A model generated the notes under the pieces. It was not told the DNA's origin and did no database searches. It worked only from the letters and a program-made list of their open reading frames with translations. This document shows, one piece after another, positions 5,839 through 13,360 of a stretch of DNA of 27,503 bases; the first letter of the stretch is position 1, and every line of letters begins with the position of its first letter. The DNA comes from a virus. The position numbers and the translations under genes were made by a program. The stretch covers positions 1 through 27,503 of the IMG/VR virus record IMGVR_UViG_3300036889_000031; one strand, 5' to 3'.

Positions 5839-5860
5839 TTGACAAATACGAGTATGTCAA
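5839..5860. promoter_or_regulatory. TTGACA/TGTCAA inverted repeat, possible operator-promoter
   Basis: TTGACA (5839-5844) and its inverse TGTCAA (5855-5860) flank ten bases, 35 bases ahead of the first gene of the replication block. TTGACA also matches the consensus -35 box, though no good -10 box is found at 17 bases. A related TGACA/TGTCA pair lies before the capsid gene (10209-10227). A dimeric regulator controlling both blocks is a reasonable inference. Confidence 0.4.
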
Positions 5861-5894
5861 CCAGTGCAGCGCGAGCTGTCTATAGGAGACCGTC

Positions 5895-6056
5895 GTGAAA
5901 ACAGTGAAAACAGTTCTAGAGCGTCTCAATGAGATTTCGACTGGTGGGAGTTTGAAGGACCCCAAGTTGTGGGAGGAAATGAAAGCAAGGTACTTCGCGA
6001 AGAAGGCTGCACGTATTGCCAGAGAAAAGGCCGCCACCGATGCCAACAGCAAGTGA
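5895..6056 (+). CDS. small basic protein before helicase (53 aa)
   Basis: A short frame starting at GTG 5895 with ATAGGAGAC before it. The protein reads MKTVKTVLERLNEIS through ARIAREKAATDANSK: two helices, the second strongly basic (KARYFAKKAARIAREK). It overlaps the start of the helicase gene by 17 bases, implying coupling. It may be a helicase loader or other replication accessory by position, since loaders often sit next to phage DnaB-like helicases, but it is shorter than known loaders. No family recognised. Confidence 0.6.
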   Translation: MKTVKTVLERLNEISTGGSLKDPKLWEEMKARYFAKKAARIAREKAATDANSK

Positions 6057-7554
6057 TTACGACTGCAAGTCACCAATTGTGGTTGCCCTCGTTTTCATGC
6101 GGAGCAATCCACATGATTTGATCGTTCAGCACAGGCACCAGTTGCGTTGGGCCTGTTTTGAGTGCAAGGAGGACGGGGCATCTGCCCTGTTCTCCATCCT
6201 GAAGTATGACAAGGAGTTCGGCAAGTGCCCCGACTCCACGACAACCTTGAAGACGTGGTTGTCTGCCAATGTGAAGAATGACCAGAGAGCAAATCAGGAG
6301 CAGGTTCAGAAGTTTCAGGACATCGACCTTATTGACGAATACGAAGTTGACGGAGAATTGCCCGCTGTTGAAGTCGTCATCGATTCGTTTCTGGCCGACG
6401 CTCGTGTAGAAGCCGATAAGACCACCTACCACGATGCGCAAATGATTCTGACCGGCGCTTCCATTCCCCAAGAAATGAAGAAGCTGGCCGAGGAACTTGC
6501 TCCACCCGAACTTGCCATTCGCTACATTCGAGACCGCTGGAACAAGACTCCAGTTGCTCGAAGGATCACTGATGGCGACTGGGTTGAGAACGCTGAGGTC
6601 ATTCGTCAGGAGCTTGATACTCAATTGCTTGAGCAAACGGAAACTCGCATCAAAACCTTGTACACGGAAGTCGATGAGTGCTTGGTGCTCGGCAAGAAGG
6701 ACCTCCGCTGGATTGGGATTCTTGGATACACTCACCACGGCAAGAGCACCTTCCTGCATTCACTTCTCTACAACATGGCTCGCTCAGGGCACAACGTGTT
6801 GTTGGTTCCGCGTGAAACCACTGTCTCCAAAACCTGGATCAAGCTGACTTGGTTGCATTCAAAGTGGTTTCCGGACATGCCTCTTTGCTCCTACGACACT
6901 TGGTCGTTGAAGCCGCATCTTGTTTCTGACGAGGATCGGCAGACCAAGGATTTCCTGCTTGACGATCTGAAGAGCCGTCGTCACATGGCCGGCAGCATCG
7001 ATGTTAAAAAGCTGACCACGTGGGAAGAAATCGAAGAGTATGTCAAGGACAACCAATCGAAGAAGAACTACAGCGTCGTTGCCGTGGATTACATGGAGCA
7101 TTTGGAGGTCACGACCGGAAGAGGCTTGAATAAGCTCGATGCTCAGAACGATATGTTCCGCCGCGCTCAAATGTTCAGCCAAGATTTCAACAATGGCGAA
7201 GGAATGTGCGTCATTACTCCACTCCAGACCAACAAGAAGGGGATGGAAACCATCAACAAGAAGGATGGCGAACTTTGGGGTGTCTACGAGCCCATTGATC
7301 TCGGAGCCGTTGATTGGTTCACGCAGGTTGCCCACGACATGGATGTTGTGATCGGAGTATGGCAGAACGATCCTACCACCATGACGATTTCATGCCCCAA
7401 AGCCAGAGGCAAGCACTTCCCTCCGTTCACGGTCAAACTTGATGATGCCAAGTCCCGGTATGTGTACGAGTCGAAGAAGAAGTACGATACGGACCCAACA
7501 GTGATCATGCCGAGGTCTAATGAATTTCTTGCCGACTTGTTGGGCGATCTGTAG
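6040..7554 (+). CDS. DnaB-like replicative helicase (RecA-fold ATPase)
   Basis: Hexameric-type helicase expected to unwind phage DNA at the fork. The Walker A motif is GYTHHGKSTF around residues 229-238, and the Walker B region is YSVVAVDYMEHL around 345-356. It is followed by ITPLQTNKKG, in the place of the DnaB 'Q/N' sensor loop, and a C-terminal RecA-fold strand run. The first ~200 residues are helical, as in the DnaB N-terminal domain, but not closely recognisable. The ATG at 6040 has AAAAGG nine bases upstream; a TTG at 6016 would add eight residues and is less likely. The HH in the P-loop is unusual compared with the common GxPGxGKT. It is followed, with ten bases between, by the origin-bearing initiator gene. 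Confidence 0.8.
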   Translation: MPTASDYDCKSPIVVALVFMRSNPHDLIVQHRHQLRWACFECKEDGASALFSILKYDKEFGKCPDSTTTLKTWLSANVKNDQRANQEQVQKFQDIDLIDEYEVDGELPAVEVVIDSFLADARVEADKTTYHDAQMILTGASIPQEMKKLAEELAPPELAIRYIRDRWNKTPVARRITDGDWVENAEVIRQELDTQLLEQTETRIKTLYTEVDECLVLGKKDLRWIGILGYTHHGKSTFLHSLLYNMARSGHNVLLVPRETTVSKTWIKLTWLHSKWFPDMPLCSYDTWSLKPHLVSDEDRQTKDFLLDDLKSRRHMAGSIDVKKLTTWEEIEEYVKDNQSKKNYSVVAVDYMEHLEVTTGRGLNKLDAQNDMFRRAQMFSQDFNNGEGMCVITPLQTNKKGMETINKKDGELWGVYEPIDLGAVDWFTQVAHDMDVVIGVWQNDPTTMTISCPKARGKHFPPFTVKLDDAKSRYVYESKKKYDTDPTVIMPRSNEFLADLLGDL

Positions 7555-7564
7555 GAGGAATGTA

Positions 7565-8554
7565 ATGTCGAGCACGCAACAGTACGAACCCAAGTATCAA
7601 GCATGGAGAGAAAAGGATTTCTCCTCGGATATTGCTGTCATGCGCATGACGCCACATCAACGGCTCATGTATCGTTCCCTCTGTCAACGAGCATTCTACT
7701 GCTCAACCCGTCCGGACTTACCAACCGATGATCAGGAATTGTGCGATCTTGCCGATGCGGATGACGTTGAGCATTGGCTTACGAACAAGAAAGCGGTAAT
7801 GCGGAAGTTCATTCTGGACGGCGATGTTTGGTACAGCAGGCGTCTTCGCTCGGATTGGATTGGCATCACCGAAGTCTATGAGCAAACATCCAACGCAGGT
7901 AAGTCTAGCGCCAACGGTCGCCAACGGTCCACCAACGGTCGTTGGTCTGGTGACCAACGGGTGACCAACGGTGACCAACGGCCTTCCAACGACCCACCAA
8001 CAAAAGTAAATGTAAATGGAAAGATAAAAGAAGAAAGTAAAGAGAGCTTGCTTGCTTCTTCTCTTTCCAATTCACCGGGAGAAGACAGTCCTCGTCCGAC
8101 TCTTGTCCGGAAGAAGACTCCCGGAAACAGTTTCCTTCCGAAGTGGGATGAGCAATCGAATTCTCCCGATTCTAAGACATCGTCGAAAACATCTCCTCCG
8201 GTTAAGTTCGATCCGCTCAATTTCAAGGAACCTATTGGCGACGATCTGGTCAAGGAAGTTCGGCGCGTCATGTTCTATTGCTTCAAGGAAATGGAAGACG
8301 GTTACTGGCGGAAGAACATCCTGACCCGTGAGGATTTGATTCGTGCCTATCCTGCGATGAAGAAGCAGGTTCCGAATGACTTCACTGTTTCCGGTCAATG
8401 GTATCGTGAAATCCGTGTTGTCAATCCCGATTGTCCTATCTGTCAAGGCGTCGGAGACACGTTTGTAGATCATCCTTCGTACACTTCCGGGATGGCCTTG
8501 CTTGGAATTGAATGTGATTGCGTGACGTATCAGGAGCCGGTATGGAAAAGGTGA
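7565..8554 (+). CDS. YdaU/DUF1376-like replication protein, candidate initiator
   Basis: A 329-residue protein starting at ATG 7565 after TAGGAGG. The N-terminal ~100 residues (MRMTPHQRLMYRSLCQRAFY, then LPTDDQELCDLADADDVEHW, then DGDVWYSRRLRSDW) match the YdaU/DUF1376 phage family found in replication modules. Residues ~116-146 are a low-complexity linker rich in NG, QR and DQR; this is where the DNA forms phased iterons. A Ser/Lys-rich stretch follows, then a C-terminal domain (~215-329) with CPIC and CDC cysteine pairs, a possible zinc site. The layout (N-terminal DNA-binding domain, origin inside the middle of the gene, C-terminal partner domain, helicase next door) resembles lambda O. 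Initiator role is inferred. Confidence 0.7.
   Translation: MSSTQQYEPKYQAWREKDFSSDIAVMRMTPHQRLMYRSLCQRAFYCSTRPDLPTDDQELCDLADADDVEHWLTNKKAVMRKFILDGDVWYSRRLRSDWIGITEVYEQTSNAGKSSANGRQRSTNGRWSGDQRVTNGDQRPSNDPPTKVNVNGKIKEESKESLLASSLSNSPGEDSPRPTLVRKKTPGNSFLPKWDEQSNSPDSKTSSKTSPPVKFDPLNFKEPIGDDLVKEVRRVMFYCFKEMEDGYWRKNILTREDLIRAYPAMKKQVPNDFTVSGQWYREIRVVNPDCPICQGVGDTFVDHPSYTSGMALLGIECDCVTYQEPVWKR
7890..8068. other. candidate replication origin: phased iterons plus A-rich tract
   Basis: Six exact copies of CCAACGG begin at 7911, 7921, 7932, 7954, 7965 and 7975. Degenerate copies begin at 7890, 7986 and 7997, and an inverted GTTGG (7941-7945) fills the 22-base gap. Spacings are 10-11 bp or twice that, so the copies lie on one face of the helix. 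Immediately after come ~45 bases (8002-8046) of A, G and T with no C, a good melting tract. A long imperfect inverted repeat then pairs GGAAAGA/AAGAAG (8018-8033) with CTTCTT/TCTTTCC (8055-8068). This is the order seen in lambda-type origins inside the initiator gene. Confidence 0.7.
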
Positions 8555-8772
8555 AGAAGGTCTTTCGCGCAGGTTCACTTGATGTGCCTTACATAGTTGA
8601 GGAGGAACACCCTATGACAATCGATAAACGCCCAATCTCGGAAATGTCGCTTTGCGAACTTGAAGAGGCCTGCTGTGATGACACAACAACTGAAGCAGAG
8701 CGTGACCGAATCCTTGACGAGATGCTGAGACAAGTGAATGAGGAAGTACATGAGTCCGAGCAGCCCAGGTAG
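8542..8772 (+). CDS. small acidic protein (76 or 52 aa), unknown function
   Basis: Two starts are possible: ATG 8542 (MEKVKKVFRAGSLDVPYIVE) with CAGGAG before it, overlapping the initiator gene by 13 bases, and ATG 8614 (MTIDKRPISEMSLCELEEAC) with a strong GAGGAGG. The second gives 52 residues. The shared part is acidic and helical (CELEEACCDDTTTEAERDRI, then LDEMLRQVNEEVHESEQ) with adjacent cysteines. It overlaps the HNH gene by 23 bases in another frame. No family recognised. Confidence 0.55.
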   Translation: MEKVKKVFRAGSLDVPYIVEEEHPMTIDKRPISEMSLCELEEACCDDTTTEAERDRILDEMLRQVNEEVHESEQPR

Positions 8773-9529
8773 TCTATGTAAGGATTGCCAGCGCCGCGCA
8801 TTACCCGGTACGCGGTATTGCCAAGATCACCAGACTGACAACCAAGCAAGAGAGAAACGTCATCTCTACGATGCCTTTGGAAGAGACGAAGAACTTCGTC
8901 CGCTGTATCGTTGCAAGCGATGGGAAACAACACGCCAAAGAGTATTGCGCAGAGACATTCTCTGTCGGATGTGTGGTCATAAGGCAAGCACTGAGGTTGA
9001 TCACGTTCTTCGTGCAAGACTTGTATTGGACAACTTTGGATTAGATGAGTTCTACAACATCGATAGACTACAGGGTTTGTGTCATGACTGTCACTCTATG
9101 AAGACTGCTCACGAGTCAGGTTGGGCAGGAAGCAAAGGCACACGGTTAGATAACCTGAGCAATCGTAGCAACACGACTGTTGTGTGTGGGCAGGCATGTA
9201 GTGGTAAGAGCACATATGTAGAGCAGCACAGACAACAAGACGATGTCTGTTGGGACTACGACGAAGTGATGGCACGCATCACAGGGTTGCCTTTGCATCA
9301 GTCACTACAAGGAGCGATTGGGAGTGTGTTGGCGGATCGTGACAACTTCATCCTAGGTACAGCGACGTGTGAGTATCGCGTTTGGATCATATGCGCGAAC
9401 CCCCAAGCACACATCGTCAAGCTGCTGAGCGAGGCTGGAGCTTCGGTGGTGACCATGCAGACGCCTGATGATGAGTGTCAGCGACGACTACGAGAACGAC
9501 GCAAGCAAGAGGCACTAAATAACCCCTAG
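8750..9529 (+). CDS. HNH endonuclease fused to P-loop kinase-like domain
   Basis: A 259-residue two-domain protein. The N-terminal part has a small zinc-binding knuckle (C10, C13, C24, H27), then an HNH nuclease core: C72-x2-C75, EVDHVLRAR (D84, H85), N103 in FYNIDRLQGLC, and C111-x2-C114. The C-terminal part has a Walker A motif GQACSGKST (147-155), followed by CWDYDEVMARITG, the pattern of small AAA/polynucleotide-kinase-like proteins of phages, and an Arg-rich end (RRLRERRKQE). The two are usually separate genes: HNH proteins sit beside terminase genes and assist cos cleavage. The start at 8750 is chosen for GAGGAAG; it could be 8738. It lies directly before the small terminase. Confidence 0.8.
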   Translation: MSPSSPGSLCKDCQRRALPGTRYCQDHQTDNQAREKRHLYDAFGRDEELRPLYRCKRWETTRQRVLRRDILCRMCGHKASTEVDHVLRARLVLDNFGLDEFYNIDRLQGLCHDCHSMKTAHESGWAGSKGTRLDNLSNRSNTTVVCGQACSGKSTYVEQHRQQDDVCWDYDEVMARITGLPLHQSLQGAIGSVLADRDNFILGTATCEYRVWIICANPQAHIVKLLSEAGASVVTMQTPDDECQRRLRERRKQEALNNP

Positions 9530-9676
9530 TTATACCCGTACCCGGCGGTGGGCGTGTAGGGGCAGTACCTCGTGTACCCGTACCCCGACATGATCTCAAA
9601 ACAGCAGTTGTTCGCAGCCCGGTGCCGCACATTTTTACGCGCGTCAACGCTTCGAAGTTTGAATAGGCTTCAAAAA
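9530..9676. other. gap with direct repeat before small terminase; possible packaging site
   Basis: This 147-base gap holds a direct repeat of TACCCGTACCC (9533-9543 and 9575-9585). Such repeats before the small terminase gene are candidate terminase-binding (cos or pac) sites, especially with an HNH gene adjacent. No other structure is obvious. The reading frame of the small terminase is open back to 9572, but the protein family match starts only at about 9677. Confidence 0.35.
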
Positions 9677-10099
9677 ATGCCATTCCCACGTACACCTACC
9701 GCAATCCTTGAAGCCAAGGGAGCCTTCGAGCAAAACCCCAATCGTGCCCGTCAAAACGAACCCATTCCCGGTGGCAAGTCATTAGGCAGTCCGTCGCCGC
9801 ACTTGTCCCTTGAAGAAAAGCGAGTTTGGCGCGATATGGTCAAACGCTCGTGCCCTGGTGTGCTGTTTGAGTCTGACCGTGACCACTTTGAAATGTGCGT
9901 TCGGCTTTGCACGAAGATGCGCTATCGTTTTGACCAAATGACCGCAGCCGAAATGAGTCAGTTCATTTCGCTAGGCTCGCGCTTCGCTATGACTCCCGCC
10001 GACCGAAGCCGGGTGACCGTCGCCGCTGCGCCGAAGTCATCACTTCAAAGTTTCCTCGCTAAAAAGCCTACCCCTATCAAACTCGTAGCAAATTCATGA
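9677..10099 (+). CDS. terS: terminase small subunit
   Basis: DNA-recognition subunit of the packaging motor. The 140-residue protein starts MPFPRTPTAILEAKGAFEQN and has the pattern of P27-type small terminases: an LEAKGAF..NP..R motif, a proline-rich linker (PIPGGKSLGSPSPHLS), then LSLEEKRVWRDMV and a helical rest. The ATG at 9677 has only a weak ribosome binding site; a longer frame from 9572 is possible but its first 35 residues do not fit the family. It precedes the capsid gene rather than the large terminase, which is unusual. Confidence 0.75.
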   Translation: MPFPRTPTAILEAKGAFEQNPNRARQNEPIPGGKSLGSPSPHLSLEEKRVWRDMVKRSCPGVLFESDRDHFEMCVRLCTKMRYRFDQMTAAEMSQFISLGSRFAMTPADRSRVTVAAAPKSSLQSFLAKKPTPIKLVANS

Positions 10100-10277
10100 A
10101 GCCGGTGAAACCCCATCCCGCCTCATACACCGCCTGACCTTCCTCAGCCTGACGACCTTTGAATATCTAACCCCTCTCCAGAAGCCCATGCCCGGCTCCA
10201 TTGAGTCCTGACAAAGGCCGCGTGTCAATCCCGCTCCGCCGAGCGACTTGGGACAACTTCAAAAAGAGGATTCTGTC
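10100..10277. promoter_or_regulatory. leader of capsid gene with TGACA/TGTCA inverted repeat
   Basis: This 178-base gap carries a short inverted repeat, TGACA (10209-10213) and TGTCA (10223-10227), similar to the one ahead of the replication block. A capsid gene with its own terminator usually has its own promoter, but I see no convincing -35/-10 pair here. No ORF of note is present. Confidence 0.35.
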
Positions 10278-11498
10278 ATGGATAGCAAGACTCTCAACGC
10301 TCGCAAAAAGGAAATTCTGAATCTTCAGCAAGAGTTGCTCACCAAGGCAACTGCTGAAAAGGGTCAGTTCACGGCTGCTGAAGACGAAATGTTCAGCAAC
10401 TGGACGAAGGAACTGGACTCAATCAACACCAACCTGACTCGCGTCGCAGCCGTTGACAAGGGACTTCTGGAAGTGGCACAGCCCACCAACCAGATCATGG
10501 TTCCGGAATTCAAGGGAGCCACCAAGAAGTTTGCGAACTGCACCTCCGAGTATGCCACTGCTTTCTGGAATGCGTTCAAGTCTCGCGACTTCCGCAACGC
10601 GGCACTGGCAGAGGGCGGCACAGCGGCAGACGGATCCTATCTGGTGCCCAGCCAGACTGATCCCAGCATTCCCGCGATGGCTGTCATCGAAGCATCGGCT
10701 CGCAAGCTGTCCCGCGTCATCACCACCTCGATGGACATCAAGTTGCCCTTTCAGTCTGCCAAGACTGTAGCCACGGCCAAGGCTGAGTCAACCAACTCTG
10801 GTGCCAACGCATTCGGCACTGCGGTTCCCTCGTTCCTGACCACAACTTTGTCTGCTTTCATGGCCGGCAACAGCATCGCAGTTTCCTGGGAACTGATGCA
10901 GGATGTCGCGGCATTGTCTCAGTTCGTAACTGCCGATTTGCAGAGAGCAGTTTTCAACTATGAAGAGGGTCAGTTCATCGGATCTGCTTCCCTCGGCACT
11001 GGCACAGGAATGCCACTGGGTTATCTCAATGGTGCAACCGTTCAGACGACCGCTGCTCTGACCATCAGCACCGTCCTTGATCTGGTTGCTGCACTGAAGG
11101 CTGCTTACTACCCCGGTGCCAGCTTCCTCATCAACCGTGGGGAATTTCACCGTTTGTACAAGGCACAGATCGCGGCATCGCAGTTCCAGCAGTACATCAC
11201 CTACGATGCAAACGGTCAGGCACGGCTGCTTGGCTTCCCTGTGTCCTTCTCCAGCGCGATGCCCATGTACATTCCAGCCGTCGTCAGCCCTGTAGTTGCC
11301 GCCGTTCCTGGCGCGGTACTGTTTGGGGATTTCGCGGCAGGATGGGTGATCGGAGACCGTGGCGACAGCAACATTTACGTGAAGGTGCTCGATCAGGTTG
11401 CTGCGCTCAATGGTCAAACTGTTGTTTTGGGCTACAGGCGCACCGACCAGCGTTGCACTTTGCAGGAATCGGTTCAACTGCTCACCACCAACGCTTAA
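10278..11498 (+). CDS. major capsid protein, HK97 fold
   Basis: Forms the icosahedral shell. The 406-residue protein starts MDSKTLNARKKEILNLQQEL, with AAAGAGGA before the ATG at 10278. Residues ~1-75 are coiled-coil, like the HK97 delta/scaffold domain that the head protease removes. The body shows HK97-family signatures: LAEGGTAADGSYLVPSQTDP around 115-134, GTGTGMPLGYLNGA, INRGEFHRLY and the C-terminal FGDFAAGWVIGDRG. The mature chain probably begins a little before residue 110. It has its own terminator at 11527. It sits between the small and large terminase genes instead of after the protease, which is unusual. Confidence 0.92.
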   Translation: MDSKTLNARKKEILNLQQELLTKATAEKGQFTAAEDEMFSNWTKELDSINTNLTRVAAVDKGLLEVAQPTNQIMVPEFKGATKKFANCTSEYATAFWNAFKSRDFRNAALAEGGTAADGSYLVPSQTDPSIPAMAVIEASARKLSRVITTSMDIKLPFQSAKTVATAKAESTNSGANAFGTAVPSFLTTTLSAFMAGNSIAVSWELMQDVAALSQFVTADLQRAVFNYEEGQFIGSASLGTGTGMPLGYLNGATVQTTAALTISTVLDLVAALKAAYYPGASFLINRGEFHRLYKAQIAASQFQQYITYDANGQARLLGFPVSFSSAMPMYIPAVVSPVVAAVPGAVLFGDFAAGWVIGDRGDSNIYVKVLDQVAALNGQTVVLGYRRTDQRCTLQESVQLLTTNA

Positions 11499-11526
11499 TC
11501 AACCGCAGCAGTGTTCTGCTCACGAT

Positions 11527-11564
11527 GCCTCAGCCCTTAACCGGGTTGAGGCTTTCGTGTGTTT
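11527..11564 (+). terminator. terminator after capsid gene
   Basis: A 10-bp stem, GCCTCAGCCC (11527-11536) with GGGTTGAGGC (11543-11552), including one G-U pair, and a six-base loop, then a T-rich but interrupted tract (TTTCGTGTGTTT). It lies 29 bases after the capsid stop and would separate high-level capsid expression from the terminase transcript, possibly with read-through. Confidence 0.75.
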
Positions 11565-11599
11565 GCTAGTGATTCTAAGTATTGGGACTGCAAGGTACT

Positions 11600-13360
11600 A
11601 TGACTATCGAACTTAACGGAGTCGTCGGTGTTCCTCCACTGATTTATTCAGCCGACGAATATATTGCTGGAGTACTGGACGGTTCAATAATCGTAGGGCC
11701 TTGGATAACGAAAGCGATACAGAGACACCTTAGAGATCTAAAGCGCAAAGACATCCGTTTCGATCCAGCAGCCGGTCAGTATGTCATAGATTTTTGCGAA
11801 CGATTCTGTATCCCGAGCGCACAAACTGAACCCATTGTCCTGATGCCGTGGCAGAAGGCCGTGCTGTATATCCTGTATGGCTGGAAGAGGTTAGATGGGA
11901 CACGTCGATTTCGCCGACTATACCTTGAGATAGCCAAAAAGAATGGGAAGACCGGACTTGCCGCTGCTCTCGCACTGTATCACTTAATCGCTGATGGGGA
12001 ACTGTCCGGTCGTGTGTATTGCGCGGCAACTGCTCAAAAGCAGGCTCGTGAAGTTTTCAACGAGTCAGTCGCGATGCGCGACAAGAGCATTGAGTTATCT
12101 ACAGCCATTCATAAGTATGGCAACTCTCCAGTCCTATCCTTGTTTTCACCGGAGACTAATTCCCGACTGACGCCACTCGCTCGTGGTGCGGATACCTCAG
12201 ATGGAGCAATTGTCTCCGCTGCGATACTCGATGAACTCCATCGGTGGAAGCTGACCGAGAACCTGTGGTCAATTCTCAGGTACGGCGGTGATACACGCAA
12301 GCAGCCCATGTTGATCTGTATCACTACAGCAGGAGCCAGCGCGAACAAGTCCACGCTGTGTTGGGGTGAGCACGAATACTGCACTCGCATTCTTGATGGG
12401 ATGATTTCCGATGACGAGGTTGCGGCCTTCATCTTCTGCCTTGATCCAAAGGATGACTATCGCATAGAACGCAACTGGGTAAAGCCAAATCCCTCTCTTG
12501 GAGCAATCCTTCCTCTCACTGCTCTTAAAAATCAGTTCGCGGAGAGCCAGGGTAAGCCAACGGCTCTTGGTGAATTCAAAAGATTCCGCCAGAACATCTG
12601 GACTGACGAAGCAGCAGATCCCGCAATAGAGATCGCGACTTGGGATGAGTGTTGCACAGAGGACATAGAGAAGCATCCCGATTCAAGACGCCTTCGCAAA
12701 GAGGCTATCGAGCAGTTGAAGGGCAAGCTGTGCTTTGCCGGAGTCGATCTTGCACCCAAGATTGACACGTCTGCACTTGTACTGGTGTTCCCTCCGCTCA
12801 CGTCGGAAGAGAAATGGCGAGTGCTTGAGTATTTCTGGGTTCCGGCAGACAACATCAGCGACCGTGTAAAGCGTGATCATGTCCCATACGACACTTGGGC
12901 GAAGGACGGTTTCTTAGAGCCTACACCGGGCAACATGACCGATGTCCGGTACATAGCTGAACAGATTACCGAAATCAACAAGTTATACGACTTGCGAGAA
13001 ATCGCATTTGATGACGCATGGAGTTCCGAACTCGTTAGGATGCTTGGCGAGTCAGGATTCCCGATGCATAAGTTCATCTCGCATCCCCAGACTCCTCAAA
13101 AGATGAATCCTCCCTGCCTTGAGCTAATGCGCAAGATAGAACGTCACGAACTCTCTCAAACCAACAACCCAGTCATGCGCTGGCAGATGAGCAACCTGCG
13201 CTGGGCCACTCAGCAGGGCACAGGTTTCATCAAGCCTGCTCGTGACCGTAGACGGGAAAAGATCGATGGCTGTGCTTCATTGCTGATGGCGATCTCCCGA
13301 GCCATCGACCCGGACAACATGATCAAGCCCAAGCGCAAGTTCTTCATGGTGCAATCATGA
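11600..13360 (+). CDS. terL: terminase large subunit
   Basis: ATPase-nuclease that pumps and cuts DNA. 586 residues, normal for the HK97/P27 terminase family. The ATPase P-loop is AKKNGKTG around residues 112-119, Walker B is AILDELHRW (208-216), and the nuclease acidic residues are D383 (GVDLAPK), D471/D472 (IAFDDAWSS) and D556 (IDGCASLL). The ATG at 11600 (MTIELNGVVGVPP) has AAGG upstream; a TTG at 11582 is in the same frame but less likely. The stop overlaps the following HTH gene by four bases (ATGA). Confidence 0.9.
   Translation: MTIELNGVVGVPPLIYSADEYIAGVLDGSIIVGPWITKAIQRHLRDLKRKDIRFDPAAGQYVIDFCERFCIPSAQTEPIVLMPWQKAVLYILYGWKRLDGTRRFRRLYLEIAKKNGKTGLAAALALYHLIADGELSGRVYCAATAQKQAREVFNESVAMRDKSIELSTAIHKYGNSPVLSLFSPETNSRLTPLARGADTSDGAIVSAAILDELHRWKLTENLWSILRYGGDTRKQPMLICITTAGASANKSTLCWGEHEYCTRILDGMISDDEVAAFIFCLDPKDDYRIERNWVKPNPSLGAILPLTALKNQFAESQGKPTALGEFKRFRQNIWTDEAADPAIEIATWDECCTEDIEKHPDSRRLRKEAIEQLKGKLCFAGVDLAPKIDTSALVLVFPPLTSEEKWRVLEYFWVPADNISDRVKRDHVPYDTWAKDGFLEPTPGNMTDVRYIAEQITEINKLYDLREIAFDDAWSSELVRMLGESGFPMHKFISHPQTPQKMNPPCLELMRKIERHELSQTNNPVMRWQMSNLRWATQQGTGFIKPARDRRREKIDGCASLLMAISRAIDPDNMIKPKRKFFMVQS

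Noticed and set aside
6070-6759. 229-codon minus-strand frame
   Set aside because: It lies wholly antisense to the helicase, and its translation shows no domain or ribosome binding site.
7911-8001. Iteron repeats as mere protein low complexity
   Set aside because: The DNA copies are more exact and more regularly phased (10-11 bp, not multiples of three) than the peptide requires, so selection on DNA is the better explanation.
10788-11477. 229-codon minus-strand frame
   Set aside because: It is antisense to the capsid gene; its length results from codon bias of the capsid gene.
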